64,000 bases of DNA from Rhizobium sp. CC-YZS058 (GCF_034720595.1 NZ_JAYESJ010000003.1:62001-126000), one strand, 5' to 3'. Positions 16,276 through 25,946 are shown, counted from the first letter of the stretch. The notes: a model not told the origin generated them from the letters alone. Program-made: numbers and translations.

Positions 16276-18372
16276 CTATCGCGGGAAGCTGACGGCGTTG
16301 CCGGCATCAACGTTGAAGACATTGCCGGTCGACTTCGCGGAGAGATCCGAGGCGAGGAAATAGATCGTCTCGGCCACGTCCTCCGGGAAGACGTTGAGCT
16401 TCAGCATGGAGCGCTTGCGATAATGCTCCTCCAGCTCGTCGATCTCGATCTTCGAAGATGCGGCCCGCTGTTCGCGCCACTCGCCGTTCCAGATCTTCGA
16501 GCCGCGCAGGACCGCATCGGGGTTGACCGTGTTGACGCGAATGCCTGCCTCCGCGCCCTCGAGCGCGAGGCAGCGCGCCAGATGGATTTCGGCCGCCTTG
16601 GCCGTGCAGTAGGCTGCGGCATTGGGCGAAGACGCGAGACCGTTTTTCGACGCGACGAAGACGACGTTGCCGCCGAGCGACTGGCGACGGAACAGCTTGA
16701 AGGCTTCGCGCGAGACGAGGAAATAGCCGGTCGCCAGAATATCCATGTTGCGGTTCCACATGGAAAGCTCGGTCGCCTCGATGGGTGCGGAGGAGGCAAT
16801 GCCGGCATTGGAGACAAGAATGTCGATGCCGCCAAAGGACGCGCAGGCTTCGGCGAAGGCGGAGACGACATTGTCTTCCTTCGTCACATCGAGCAGCACG
16901 CCGGAGACGGAGTCGGGTCCGAAACGCTTTCCGAAATCGGCAACCGCCTCGTCCAGCGCCGTCTGGTCGATATCGGCAAGCACCACGCAGGCCCCCTCCC
17001 CGATCAGCCGCGTCGCGGTCGCCCGACCGATGCCGCCGGCTCCGCCGGTCACGAAGGCGACGCGCCCTGCAAGGCTTTTCGGCTTCGGCATGCGCTGCAG
17101 CTTCGCTTCCTCCAGAAGCCAGTATTCGATGTCGAAGGCTTCCTGCTCCGGCAGGCCTTGATAGTCGGACACGGTCGAGGCGCCGCGCATGACATTGATG
17201 GCATTGACATAGAACTCGCCGGCGATGCGCGCCGTTGCCCTGTCGCGGGCGAAGGAGATCATGCCGACGCCGGGGATGAGGAAGATCACCGGGTTGGGAT
17301 CGCGCATGGCCGGCGAATTGTCGTGGCGGCAGGTGTCGTAATAGCGCTGGTAGTCGGCGCGATAGGCATCGAGTGCCGCATCGAGCCCCGCCGCCACCGC
17401 ATCCACGTCCGGATGAGCGGGGTCGAAATCGAGGATCAGGGGCCGGATCTTGGTGCGCAGGAAATGATCCGGGCAGCTGGTGCCGAGCGCGCCGAGGCTC
17501 ACGAGGTCATGCGAATTGACGAATTCGAGCACGGCCGGCTGGTCATCGAAGGCGCCGAGCTTGCGCTCCTGCTTGCCGATCCGGCCGCGGATTTCCGGCA
17601 TCAGGCGGGCAGCGATCGAGCGACGCTCCGCCGCCGGCAGGCTCTCGACCCTGGCACCGCCGAAGATCGTCTTGCCCGCGGTCTTTTCGCCAAACCAGGC
17701 GATCGCCCGGTTGATGATGTCCAGAGTCAGCAGGTAGCAGGCCTTGGCGTCGTTCGCCCAGGTGAAAAGACCATGGCTTTCGAGCACGACGCCCTTTGCT
17801 TGCGGATTGGCCTTGACGAAGGCTTCGAGATCGAGCCCCAGCTGGAAGCCGGGGCGACGCCAGGGGAGCCAGCCGATCTCGTCGCCGAAGATCTCGCGCG
17901 TCAGCTCACGCGAGTTCTTCGAGGCGGCAATGGCGATGATCGCGTCGGGATGCATGTGATCGACATGGGTAAAGGGCACGAAACCATGCAGCGGTGTGTC
18001 GATCGAGGCGGCGCGGCTGTTGAGGTTGAAGGTGCAGTGCGGCAGGAAACCGACCATGCGATCCTCGTCCTCGACGCCCTTGTAGAGGGTTTTGAGAGAG
18101 TCGAGCTTATCCTGATAGAGCGTCGCGAAGCCATCGAGCTTGATCGTGCCGACATCGCCGCCCGAGCCCTTGACCCAAAGCACCTTGACCGGCTTCCCGG
18201 TTAGGGGGTCGATCTCCTCCACCTTGGCGGAGGTATTGCCGCCGCCGTAATTGGTGATGCGCTTGTCGGCGCCGAGCAGATTGGAGCGATAGAGCAACTT
18301 GCCCGGCTCATCGAGCGAAGCGGCATAAGCATCGTCCCAGCGATTTTCGAGAAGCCCTGCGGCCGGCGTCAT
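16276..18372 (-). CDS. rhaD: Bifunctional rhamnulose-1-phosphate aldolase/short-chain dehydrogenase
   Basis: A two-domain enzyme of 698 residues. The N-terminal part (about 1-430) is a class II aldolase with zinc ligands in FTHVDHMHPD and the LESHGLFTW region; it splits rhamnulose-1-phosphate into dihydroxyacetone phosphate and L-lactaldehyde. The C-terminal part (about 435-698) is an SDR (TGGAGGIGRA, SNAG, YCTAK) that should oxidise the lactaldehyde, so both steps are on one chain. This fusion is the RhaD form known from rhizobia. GGAGG lies six bases before ATG 18372. It is the first gene of rhaDI, divergent from rhaR; RhaR probably controls both directions. Confidence 0.92.
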   Translation of the reverse strand: MTPAAGLLENRWDDAYAASLDEPGKLLYRSNLLGADKRITNYGGGNTSAKVEEIDPLTGKPVKVLWVKGSGGDVGTIKLDGFATLYQDKLDSLKTLYKGVEDEDRMVGFLPHCTFNLNSRAASIDTPLHGFVPFTHVDHMHPDAIIAIAASKNSRELTREIFGDEIGWLPWRRPGFQLGLDLEAFVKANPQAKGVVLESHGLFTWANDAKACYLLTLDIINRAIAWFGEKTAGKTIFGGARVESLPAAERRSIAARLMPEIRGRIGKQERKLGAFDDQPAVLEFVNSHDLVSLGALGTSCPDHFLRTKIRPLILDFDPAHPDVDAVAAGLDAALDAYRADYQRYYDTCRHDNSPAMRDPNPVIFLIPGVGMISFARDRATARIAGEFYVNAINVMRGASTVSDYQGLPEQEAFDIEYWLLEEAKLQRMPKPKSLAGRVAFVTGGAGGIGRATATRLIGEGACVVLADIDQTALDEAVADFGKRFGPDSVSGVLLDVTKEDNVVSAFAEACASFGGIDILVSNAGIASSAPIEATELSMWNRNMDILATGYFLVSREAFKLFRRQSLGGNVVFVASKNGLASSPNAAAYCTAKAAEIHLARCLALEGAEAGIRVNTVNPDAVLRGSKIWNGEWREQRAASSKIEIDELEEHYRKRSMLKLNVFPEDVAETIYFLASDLSAKSTGNVFNVDAGNAVSFPR

Positions 18373-18471
18373 GTCATCCTCCCATGGCGGTTCGCCTTGC
18401 CGGTTCGACTATGTCGCGCCGGCCTTGTGGCATCGATATCGCGCAGCAAGACCATCACTGTCAACAAGTTT

Positions 18472-18519
18472 CGATCAAAACCGATTACGTTGCAGCGCAG
18501 CATGAAATTTCTTGATCGT
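18472..18519. promoter_or_regulatory. Inverted CGATCAA/TTGATCG pair, possible RhaR sites
   Basis: CGATCAA at 18472-18478 and its inverse TTGATCG at 18513-18519 lie in the rhaD-rhaR intergenic region. The extended forms TTTCGATCAAAA and AAACGATCAAGA (second read on the minus strand) are similar. The right copy sits just before the -35 box of rhaR. DeoR-type regulators bind repeated sites of this kind, so these are candidates for RhaR. Confidence 0.45.
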
Positions 18520-18525
18520 TTATGA

Positions 18526-18554
18526 TTGACACTATGCTGTTCTTGAGAAATAAC
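18526..18554 (+). promoter_or_regulatory. Sigma-70-type promoter of rhaR
   Basis: TTGACA (18526-18531), a 17-base spacer and AATAAC (18549-18554) make a good housekeeping promoter. The transcript would start near 18561 and have a very short leader that still contains the AGGAGG ribosome site of rhaR. Confidence 0.6.
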
Positions 18555-18573
18555 CTTAGCCAGGAGGACCACT

Positions 18574-19398
18574 ATGCACGAACGCGAGCGCCATCGCATC
18601 ATTCTGAGCGCCGTCCAGGAGAAGTCCGTCGTGACCATCCAGGACATCGCCGAATTGACGGAAGCGTCGGAAGCGACGATCCGTCGGGACATCGCGGCGC
18701 TGCATGTGCAGGGGAAGATCCGGCGGGTGCGCGGCGGCGCGGAAGCCGTTCATCCGCCCCAACTCGGCAATCTCGCAGGTCGGCCGTTCAAGGTGTCCGA
18801 ATCGGTCAATATCGACAAAAAGCGAGCAATAGCGCGCAAGGCGGTCGATCTCTGCGAGCCGGGCGATGCGGTGATCATCAATGGCGGAACCACCACATTC
18901 CAGATGGTGCACTTTCTTTCCAGCCACCGCATGCAGGTGATGACCAACTCCTTTGCCATTGCCGAGCATTTGATCAAGCACTCGAAGAACTCGGTGACGC
19001 TGCCGGGCGGCGCGGTCTATCGCGAGCAGAGCCTGATCCTCTCGCCCTTCGAGAACGATGCGATCCGCAATTTCTATGCGCGGCGCTTCTTCATCGGCGC
19101 GCAAGGGGTGGGGCCGCTCGGCATCATGGAAGCCGACGCGCTGATCATCCAGAGCGAACAGAAGATGATGCAGCAGGCCGACGAGCTGGTGGTGCTGGTC
19201 GACAGCAGCAAGTTCCGTCGCCGCTCGAGCCTGATCCTGTGTCCGCTGGAGCGCGTGACCACGATCATTACCGATGACGGCGTCAGCGAGGAGGCCCGCC
19301 AGATGGTGGAGGCCGCCGGCATCACGCTCATCATCGCCCCTGCCGTGCCGGCGTCGGCCGCGGGCGGCGAAAGAGGAGACTCTGCCTCGGTCGCGTGA
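18574..19398 (+). CDS. rhaR: DeoR-family regulator of rhamnose genes
   Basis: A repressor or activator of 274 residues. The N-terminal DeoR HTH (about 5-58) shows VTIQDIAELTEASEATIRRD and the IRRVRGGAE tail; the C-terminal DeoR sensor domain follows (NGGTTTFQMV, TNSFAIAEHL, LPGGAVYR, DSSKF). Such domains sense phosphorylated sugars, here probably a rhamnose intermediate. AGGAGG stands eight bases before the ATG. It is the first gene of rhaRSTPQUK, as in R. leguminosarum, and lies opposite rhaDI. Confidence 0.92.
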   Translation: MHERERHRIILSAVQEKSVVTIQDIAELTEASEATIRRDIAALHVQGKIRRVRGGAEAVHPPQLGNLAGRPFKVSESVNIDKKRAIARKAVDLCEPGDAVIINGGTTTFQMVHFLSSHRMQVMTNSFAIAEHLIKHSKNSVTLPGGAVYREQSLILSPFENDAIRNFYARRFFIGAQGVGPLGIMEADALIIQSEQKMMQQADELVVLVDSSKFRRRSSLILCPLERVTTIITDDGVSEEARQMVEAAGITLIIAPAVPASAAGGERGDSASVA

Positions 19399-19448
19399 GG
19401 AAGCGCCGGGGGAGGAACATGCAACGTTCAACCGGGAGGAAGACTGGA

Positions 19449-20444
19449 ATGAAACTCGCAAGGAAACTCGCACTCGGCGTCGCGCTGGCCGTGGTCGCCC
19501 TGGCCAGCGGCGCCAACGCCGCCGACATGAAGATCGCGCTCGTCGTCAAGTCGCTCGGCAACGGCTTCTTCGAAGCCGCCGATAAGGGCGCCAAGGAAGC
19601 CGCCAAGGAACTCGGCGGCGTCGAGATCATCTATACCGGTCCCACCACCACGACGGCAGAAGGCCAGATCGAGGTGATCAATGCCCTGATCGCGCAAGGG
19701 GTGGACGCGATCGCCATTTCCGCCAACGACCCGGATGCGGTCGTCCCGGCGCTGAAGAAGGCCGCGCAGCGCGGCATCAAGGTCATTTCCTGGGATTCCG
19801 GCGTCGCGCCGGAAGGCCGGATCATGCACCTCAACCCCTCCTCCAACGAGCTGATCGGCAAGATGTGCCTGCAGCTCGCCAAGGATCATCTCGAAGGCGG
19901 CAAGGGTGATTTCGCGATCCTCTCGGCCACCACCACCTCGACCAACCAGAACATCTGGATCGAGGAAATGAAGAAGCAGCTGAAGGACTTCCCGGGCCTG
20001 AACCTCACGACCACGGTCTATGGCGACGACCTCGCCGACAAGTCCTATCGCGAAGCCCAGGGTCTTCTGACCTCGAGCCCGAATGTGAAGGTGATCGTGG
20101 CGCCGACGACGGTGGGCGTGCTCGCCGCCTCGCAGGCCGTCAAGGATGCCGGCAAGATCGGCCAGGTCTATGTGACCGGGCTCGGCCTCCCCTCCGAAAT
20201 GGCCGGCGCCATCAAGTCCGGCGCGACGAAGGAATTCGCCATCTGGAACCCGATCGACCTCGGCTATTCCGCCACCCAGATCGCCTATCACCTCGTCAAG
20301 GGCGACACGGACGGCGCTCCGGGCTCGGAGATCGAAGCGGGCCGCATGGGCAAGATCAAGGTGGGCGAGAACGGCGAGGCGGCCATGGCCGATCCCTTCG
20401 TCTATGATGCCTCCAACATCGATCAGTTCTCGAAGATCTTCTGA
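19449..20444 (+). CDS. rhaS: Rhamnose-binding periplasmic protein
   Basis: A secreted binding protein of 331 residues. Signal peptide at about 1-24 (MKLARKLALGVALAVVALAS, then GANAAD with cleavage after NAA or ANA). The mature part is a CUT2-type sugar-binding fold (MKIALVVKSLGNGFFEAADKG written in two blocks here, GQIEVINALIAQGVDAIAIS, WDSGVAPEGR). The ATG at 19449 is chosen because it gives a proper signal peptide and has GGAGG upstream. It captures L-rhamnose for RhaTPQ. A strong hairpin follows the stop, a pattern that often keeps binding-protein mRNA more abundant than the rest. Not the E. coli RhaS activator, which shares the name only. Confidence 0.92.
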   Translation: MKLARKLALGVALAVVALASGANAADMKIALVVKSLGNGFFEAADKGAKEAAKELGGVEIIYTGPTTTTAEGQIEVINALIAQGVDAIAISANDPDAVVPALKKAAQRGIKVISWDSGVAPEGRIMHLNPSSNELIGKMCLQLAKDHLEGGKGDFAILSATTTSTNQNIWIEEMKKQLKDFPGLNLTTTVYGDDLADKSYREAQGLLTSSPNVKVIVAPTTVGVLAASQAVKDAGKIGQVYVTGLGLPSEMAGAIKSGATKEFAIWNPIDLGYSATQIAYHLVKGDTDGAPGSEIEAGRMGKIKVGENGEAAMADPFVYDASNIDQFSKIF

Positions 20445-20451
20445 TCACCGC

Positions 20452-20482
20452 CACCGGGCCCGGCCTCGTGCCGGGTCCGGTG
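20452..20482 (+). terminator. Strong hairpin between rhaS and rhaT
   Basis: A 13-bp stem with one G-U pair and a 5-base loop (CTCGT) starts 7 bases after the rhaS stop. No T-tract follows. It probably acts as an mRNA stabiliser or partial terminator, giving more RhaS than transporter subunits. Confidence 0.55.
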
Positions 20483-20577
20483 ATGCCAGCCGCGCATCGT
20501 GCTGTCCCTGATCGCCCCGAAGGCCTTGAGGGGCGGCAAAAGCGCCGTGCCCTGCCCCGGCGACTGGTCGCGGGGAT

Positions 20578-22134
20578 ATGAAACCGGATTTCAGTCAGAT
20601 GAACGCAGCCTTTGAACGGCCGACGATGGACCGTCCGCTCTCGTCCGGCGCACCGCTTCTGGAGATGCGCGCCATCTCGCAGATCTTTCCCGGCGTGAAG
20701 GCGCTGGATCAGGTCTCCATCGCGCTCTATCCCGGCGAGGTGACCGCCCTCATCGGCGAAAACGGCGCCGGCAAGTCGACGCTGGTCAAGGTGCTGACCG
20801 GCATCTACCGGCCGAACGAAGGCGAGATCCTGCTTGACGGCAAGCCCGTCCTCTTTTCGAGCGCGCAGGATGCCATCGATGCGGGCATCACCGCCATCCA
20901 CCAGGAAACCGTGCTCTTCGACGAGCTGACGGTCGCCGAAAACATCTTTCTCGGCCATACGCCGCGCACGCGCTTCCGCACGATCGACTGGGCACGCATG
21001 AATGCCGAGGCGCGTCGCCTGCTGGTCTCACTGGAAAGCCCGATCGACCCGACCATCCGGCTAAAGGATCTCTCCATCGCCCAGCGCCATCTGGTGGCGA
21101 TCGCGCGTGCACTCTCCATCGAGGCGCGCATCGTCATCATGGACGAACCGACGGCAGCCCTGTCGCGCAAGGAGATCGACGACCTCTTCCGCATCGTCGA
21201 AACGCTCAAAAGCCAGGGCAAGGCGATCCTGTTCATCAGCCACAAGTTCGACGAGCTCTACGAGATCGCCGACCGCTTTGCCGTCTTCCGTGACGGCAAG
21301 GCGGTTGGCCACGGCCTGCTGAGGACCACGCCGCAGGACGAAATCGTCCGGCTGATGGTCGGCCGCGACGTCAAGGAGACCTTCCCGAAGCTTGAGGTTG
21401 CGATCGGCGAGCCGGTGCTGGAGGTCGAGGGCTACGGCCATCCGACCGAGTTCCACGGCATCTCCCTGACCCTGCGCCGCGGCGAAATCCTCGGCCTCTA
21501 CGGCCTGATCGGCGCCGGCCGGTCGGAGTTCTGCCAGTCGCTGTTCGGCATCACCCGCCCCTCTTCCGGCAGCCTGCGCCTCTCCGGCCAGCCGCTGACC
21601 ATCTCCAGCCCGCAGGACGCAATCCGGGCCGGCATCGTCTATGTGCCCGAAGAGCGTGGCCGCCACGGCCTGGCGCTCCCCATGCCGATCTACCAGAACA
21701 TGACCCTGCCCTCGCTGACCCGAACCTCGCGCAGCGGCTTCCTGAAGGCGGCCAACGAATTCGCGCTTGCCCGGCGCTATGCCGAGCGGCTGGATCTGCG
21801 CGCCGCCTCGCTGTCCGTGCCGGTCGGCACGCTTTCGGGCGGCAACCAGCAGAAGGTGGTGATCGGCAAATGGCTCGCCACCGCGCCCAAGGTGATCATT
21901 CTCGACGAGCCGACCAAGGGCATCGACATCGGCTCGAAGGCCGCCGTTCACGCCTTCATCTCGGAACTGGCTTCGGAGGGCCTCAGCATCATCATGGTGT
22001 CCTCGGAACTGCCGGAGATCCTCGGCATGTCCGACCGTGTGCTGGTCATGCGCGAAGGGCTTTCCGCCGGCCTTTTCGAGCGCGAGGGCCTTGAGCCCGA
22101 AACCCTGGTCCGCGCCGCAACCGGCAATGCGTGA
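20578..22134 (+). CDS. rhaT: Rhamnose ABC transporter ATP-binding protein (two NBDs)
   Basis: An ATPase of up to 518 residues with two tandem nucleotide-binding domains, as in RbsA. Domain 1 (about 25-260) has Walker A GENGAGKST and Walker B IVIMDEPTAALS, but its signature is LSIAQ instead of LSGGQ. Domain 2 (about 275-515) has GLIGAGRSE as a degenerate Walker A, LSGGNQQK as signature and VIILDEPTKGIDIG. This mixed pattern is normal for CUT2 ATPases. The ribosome site at 20578 is weak, and ATGs at 20599 and 20626 are alternatives, since conservation begins near residue 27. It is the third gene of the rha operon and works with RhaP, RhaQ and RhaS. Confidence 0.9.
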   Translation: MKPDFSQMNAAFERPTMDRPLSSGAPLLEMRAISQIFPGVKALDQVSIALYPGEVTALIGENGAGKSTLVKVLTGIYRPNEGEILLDGKPVLFSSAQDAIDAGITAIHQETVLFDELTVAENIFLGHTPRTRFRTIDWARMNAEARRLLVSLESPIDPTIRLKDLSIAQRHLVAIARALSIEARIVIMDEPTAALSRKEIDDLFRIVETLKSQGKAILFISHKFDELYEIADRFAVFRDGKAVGHGLLRTTPQDEIVRLMVGRDVKETFPKLEVAIGEPVLEVEGYGHPTEFHGISLTLRRGEILGLYGLIGAGRSEFCQSLFGITRPSSGSLRLSGQPLTISSPQDAIRAGIVYVPEERGRHGLALPMPIYQNMTLPSLTRTSRSGFLKAANEFALARRYAERLDLRAASLSVPVGTLSGGNQQKVVIGKWLATAPKVIILDEPTKGIDIGSKAAVHAFISELASEGLSIIMVSSELPEILGMSDRVLVMREGLSAGLFEREGLEPETLVRAATGNA

Positions 22135-22141
22135 GGTGAGC

Positions 22142-23143
22142 ATGCTGAAGATCCTGAAAAAGCGCGAAACCGCCCTGGCCCTGATCATCCTGCTGATGAT
22201 CGCCGGCTTTTCGACACGCGCCGCCGGCTTTGCCGCGCCCGCCAATCTCGCCAATATTTTCACGGACACTTCGATCCTGATCATCCTGGCGCTCGGGCAG
22301 ATGACGGTGATCCTGACGAAGTCGATCGATCTTTCGGTCGCCGCCAATCTCGCCTTCACCGGCATGGCGGTGGCGATGCTGGACGCGGCCTTTCCCGGCC
22401 TGCCGCTTATCCTCCTGGTCCTGGTCGCCATCGGCATCGGCATGGCGCTCGGCACGATCAACGGCTTCCTTGTCTGGCGGCTGCAGATCCCGCCGATCGT
22501 CGTCACGCTCGGCACGCTCACCATCTATCGCGGCATGGCCTTCGTGCTGTCCGGCGGGGCCTGGGTCAACGCACATCAGATGACGCCGACCTTCCTGAAT
22601 GTGCCGCGCACCGTCATCCTCGGCCTTCCCGTTCTCGGCTGGACGGCGCTGCTGATCGTGGTGCTGATGGCGCTTTTGCTGCGCCACACGCCGTTCGGCC
22701 GCGCCACCTATGCCTCCGGCGGCAATCCGGTCGCGGCGATCTATGCCGGCATCGATGTCGGCCACACACGCTTCCGCGCCTTCCAGCTCTCCGGCGCACT
22801 CGCGGGCCTCTGCGGCTATCTCTGGGTCTCGCGCTATGCGGTGGCCTATGTCGATATCGCCAACGGCTTCGAGCTCGACAGCATCGCCGCCTGCGTGATC
22901 GGCGGCATCGCGATTGCGGGCGGCATCGGGTCGGTGCTCGGCACCGTGCTGGGCGCCCTGTTTCTGGGCGTCATCAAGAACGCGCTGCCGGTCATCGGCA
23001 TCTCGCCCTTCACGCAGATGGCCATTTCCGGAACCGTCATCATCCTCGCCGTGGTCGTCAATGCCCGGCGCGAGCAGGCCCGCGGCCGGATCATCCTCCG
23101 TCCCGGCAAGACCGACCTGACAGCCAAGGGAGCCGCCGCATGA
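22142..23143 (+). CDS. rhaP: Rhamnose ABC transporter permease
   Basis: An inner-membrane CUT2 permease of 333 residues with about eight to ten hydrophobic segments. Family marks are KSIDLSVAANLAFTGMAVAM, PPIVVTLGTLTIYRGMAFVL and GGIAIAGGIGSVLGTVLGALFLG. GAGGTGAG precedes the ATG at 22142, seven bases after the rhaT stop. It overlaps rhaQ by 4 bases (ATGA), so the two permease chains are probably made in equal amounts. It partners RhaQ. Confidence 0.9.
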   Translation: MLKILKKRETALALIILLMIAGFSTRAAGFAAPANLANIFTDTSILIILALGQMTVILTKSIDLSVAANLAFTGMAVAMLDAAFPGLPLILLVLVAIGIGMALGTINGFLVWRLQIPPIVVTLGTLTIYRGMAFVLSGGAWVNAHQMTPTFLNVPRTVILGLPVLGWTALLIVVLMALLLRHTPFGRATYASGGNPVAAIYAGIDVGHTRFRAFQLSGALAGLCGYLWVSRYAVAYVDIANGFELDSIAACVIGGIAIAGGIGSVLGTVLGALFLGVIKNALPVIGISPFTQMAISGTVIILAVVVNARREQARGRIILRPGKTDLTAKGAAA

Positions 23144-24183
23144 GTGCGCCCAACCCCGTTCCCCACGCGACCGACCCCGGCCCAGCCGATGCCGCCACGC
23201 CGCGGCGCACGATCCCGGATCGGCTCGGCACGCCGCTCTCGCGCCTTCTCTCCAGCTGGGAAGTGCTGCTCTTCGGCGTCGCCATCGCGATCTTCATCTT
23301 CAACAGCCTCGCCTCGCCCTATTTCCTCGACGTCTGGAACCTGTCCGACGCGACCTTCAACTTCACGGAAAAGGCGATGATTGCCTTTGCCATGGCGCTC
23401 CTCGTCATTTCCGGGGAGATCGACCTCTCGGTCGCCGCCATCATCGCCCTCGCCTCCACCGCCATGGGCGCTGCGGCGCAGATGGGCGTCGGCGCGCCCG
23501 GCTTGGCCCTCATCGGGCTCGGGGTGGGGCTTGGCTGCGGCATCGTCAACGGCACGCTGGTCTCGGTGCTGAAACTGCCGTCAATCGTCGTCACCATCGG
23601 CACGATGAGCCTCTTCCGCGGCATTTCCTATATCGTTCTCGGCGACCAGGCCTATGGCAAATATCCGGCCGACTTCGCCTTCTTCGGCCAGGGCTATGTC
23701 GTCTGGGTCATCTCCTTCGAATTCGTGCTCTTCGCCGCGGTCGCCTGCGCCTTCGCCATCCTGCTGCACACGACCAATTTCGGCCGCCAGGTCTATGTCA
23801 TTGGCAACAACGAATTCGCGGCACGCTTCTCCGGCATTCCCGTCGAGCGCGTGAAGTTCATCCTCTTCCTGCTGACCGGGCTGATGAGCGGCGTCGCCGC
23901 CGTCTGCCTGACCTCCCGCCTCGGCTCGACGCGTCCGTCGATCGCGCAGGGTTGGGAGCTTGAGGTGGTGACGATGGTCGTCCTTGGCGGTGTCTCGATC
24001 CTCGGCGGCGCCGGCACGATCGGCGGCGTCGTCATCGCCGCTTTCGTCATGGGCCTCGTCTCCTTTGGCCTCGGGCTGCTCAACGTGCCGGGCATCGTCA
24101 TGTCGATCTTCATCGGCCTGCTGCTGATCATCACCATCGCCATTCCGATCATCGCCCGGCGCGTCCGGGCCATGTCCGCCTGA
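23140..24183 (+). CDS. rhaQ: Rhamnose ABC transporter permease
   Basis: A second CUT2 permease of 347 residues. A proline-rich cytoplasmic N-terminus of about 40 residues precedes the first membrane segment. GEIDLSVAAIIALASTAMGA, PSIVVTIGTMSLFRGISYIV and VVLGGVSILGGAGTIGGVV are the family marks. It pairs with RhaP in the L-rhamnose transporter. The start overlaps the rhaP stop by 4 bases; the next gene, rhaU, starts 15 bases after its stop. Confidence 0.9.
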   Translation: MSAPNPVPHATDPGPADAATPRRTIPDRLGTPLSRLLSSWEVLLFGVAIAIFIFNSLASPYFLDVWNLSDATFNFTEKAMIAFAMALLVISGEIDLSVAAIIALASTAMGAAAQMGVGAPGLALIGLGVGLGCGIVNGTLVSVLKLPSIVVTIGTMSLFRGISYIVLGDQAYGKYPADFAFFGQGYVVWVISFEFVLFAAVACAFAILLHTTNFGRQVYVIGNNEFAARFSGIPVERVKFILFLLTGLMSGVAAVCLTSRLGSTRPSIAQGWELEVVTMVVLGGVSILGGAGTIGGVVIAAFVMGLVSFGLGLLNVPGIVMSIFIGLLLIITIAIPIIARRVRAMSA

Positions 24184-24198
24184 CCGAAGGAGAGCTGC

Positions 24199-24513
24199 AT
24201 GCCGCGCCAGGCCTTCACCATGACGCTCAACCCCGGAATGGAGGCAGAGTATCGCCGACGCCATGACGAGATCTGGCCAGAGCTCGTCGATCTGCTGCAC
24301 GCAGCCGGCATCAGCGACTATTCGATCTTCCTCGACCCCGAGACCCGCACCCTGTTCGGGGTGCTCACCGTTCCGGAGGAGAACGGTCTCGACCAGCTGC
24401 CGGACCATCCGGTCATGAGGCGCTGGTGGGCGCATATGGCCGATATCATGGAAACCCATCCCGACAACCGTCCGGTGCAGACGGCGCTAACCCCGGTCTT
24501 CCACCTGCCATGA
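24199..24513 (+). CDS. rhaU: L-rhamnose mutarotase
   Basis: A small cytoplasmic protein of 104 residues of the RhaU/RhaM (YiiL) family, which interconverts alpha and beta anomers of L-rhamnose and so speeds the isomerase step. Family residues are visible: [20 protein letters not shown] with the catalytic His, and [18 protein letters not shown] with the Trp-Trp pair and second His. AAGGAGAG lies before the ATG. Its stop overlaps the rhaK start. Confidence 0.92.
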   Translation: MPRQAFTMTLNPGMEAEYRRRHDEIWPELVDLLHAAGISDYSIFLDPETRTLFGVLTVPEENGLDQLPDHPVMRRWWAHMADIMETHPDNRPVQTALTPVFHLP

Positions 24514-25946
24514 TGGCGGCAAGCGAAAGCAAGAGAATGCCCACGCCCGAACGCGTCGCCGTGCTCGATATCGGCAAGACCAATGCCAAGGTCGTCGTGC
24601 TTGATGCGGCGAGCGGCGCGGAGCTGGCTGCGCGGCGCATCCGCAATCAGACGCGCAACGACGGACCCTACCCGCATTACGATACCGAGGCGCTCTGGGA
24701 CTTCGTCTGCACGTCGCTGGCGGACCTTGCGCAGGCGCCGGGCTTCGATGCGATCTCGATCACGGCCCATGGCGCGGCCGCAGCGCTCCTCGCCGAGGAC
24801 GGCAGCCTTGCCCTGCCCGTGCTCGATTACGAGCACAGCTATGACGACGCAATCCAGGCGCAATACCAGAGCCTCCGCCCTCCCTTTCTCGAAACCTTTT
24901 CCCCCGCCCAAGCCATGGGGCTCAATCTCGGAGCGCAACTTCACTATCAGAAAACCAGGTTTCCGGATGCCTTTGCCCGGGTCGCAACGCTTCTCACCTA
25001 TCCGCAATATTGGGCCTACCGGCTGACGGGCGTCATGGCCACCGAGGTGACATCGCTCGGCTGCCACACCGATCTCTGGCGGCCGGCGGAGAGGACCATG
25101 TCGAGCCTCGTCGCCCGTCTCGATCTTGCAAGCCGCATGGCGCCGCTGCGATCCGCCTTCGACGTGCTCGGGCCGGTCCGGCCGGATCTTGCAAGCCGGC
25201 TCGGTCTCGGCCATCCGGTTCCCGTCCATTGCGGCATTCACGACTCCAACGCCTCGCTGCTGCCGCACCTGATGACGCGCAGCGGTGCCTTTTCGGTGGT
25301 TTCCACCGGAACCTGGGTCATCGGCTTTGCGATCGGCGGGGATCTCGACCATCTGGACCCCGGCCGCGATACGCTGGCCAATGTCGATACCTTCGCCCGT
25401 CCGGTGCCATCGGCCCGCTTCATGGGCGGGCGGGAATATGAGAGGCTCGCCGCCGAGATCGGACTTGCCGAGCCTGCCGCCATCGCCGCAGCCCTGCCCG
25501 CCGTGCTCGCCCGGCCCACCCTGCTGCTGCCCAATGTAGCGGAGGGGTCCGGCCCCTTCCCGGGGCGCAAGGCGCGCTGGGTGAATGCCGAAGGCGTGAG
25601 CACGCAGGAGCGACACGTCGCCGTCGCGCTTTATCTGGCGCTCATGACCGAGACCAGCCTCTCGCTGCTCGCCCGCAGCGGCCCGATCATCGTCGAAGGT
25701 CCTTTCGCCTCGAACCCGCTTTATCTGCGCGCCTTGGCGGCCTTGACCGGGGCCGAGGTCATTGCCGCCGCCGGCTCGACCGGCACCACCGCGGGCGCTG
25801 CCCTCCTCACCGGCATCACGCCCCCACCCCAAAACGGACCCTCCATCTCTCCGGACGGCCTGAACCTGACGGCCTATCGTCGTTATTGGCTCGAAGCCTT
25901 GGCGGCCGAAGACATGACCGGATCTGCGCACGCTGAGACGACATAG
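24510..25946 (+). CDS. rhaK: L-rhamnulose kinase (FGGY family)
   Basis: A sugar kinase of up to 478 residues that phosphorylates L-rhamnulose to rhamnulose-1-phosphate, the substrate of RhaD. The N-terminal ATPase motif is [17 protein letters not shown], the substrate side shows [15 protein letters not shown], and the second domain has VSTGTWVI and [12 protein letters not shown]. In R. leguminosarum, RhaK is also needed for transport activity. The ATG at 24510 overlaps the rhaU stop; an ATG at 24537 ([11 protein letters not shown]) is also possible and has a weak AAGAGA site. It is the last gene of the rha operon. Confidence 0.91.
   Translation: MMAASESKRMPTPERVAVLDIGKTNAKVVVLDAASGAELAARRIRNQTRNDGPYPHYDTEALWDFVCTSLADLAQAPGFDAISITAHGAAAALLAEDGSLALPVLDYEHSYDDAIQAQYQSLRPPFLETFSPAQAMGLNLGAQLHYQKTRFPDAFARVATLLTYPQYWAYRLTGVMATEVTSLGCHTDLWRPAERTMSSLVARLDLASRMAPLRSAFDVLGPVRPDLASRLGLGHPVPVHCGIHDSNASLLPHLMTRSGAFSVVSTGTWVIGFAIGGDLDHLDPGRDTLANVDTFARPVPSARFMGGREYERLAAEIGLAEPAAIAAALPAVLARPTLLLPNVAEGSGPFPGRKARWVNAEGVSTQERHVAVALYLALMTETSLSLLARSGPIIVEGPFASNPLYLRALAALTGAEVIAAAGSTGTTAGAALLTGITPPPQNGPSISPDGLNLTAYRRYWLEALAAEDMTGSAHAETT

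Noticed and set aside
15193..18204. A very long open frame (over 1000 codons) on the plus strand, antisense to rhaD and rhaI
   Set aside because: It mirrors the codon pattern of two well-recognised genes, spans the gap between them, and has low-complexity Arg/Glu/Asp-rich content. GC-rich DNA gives such shadows.
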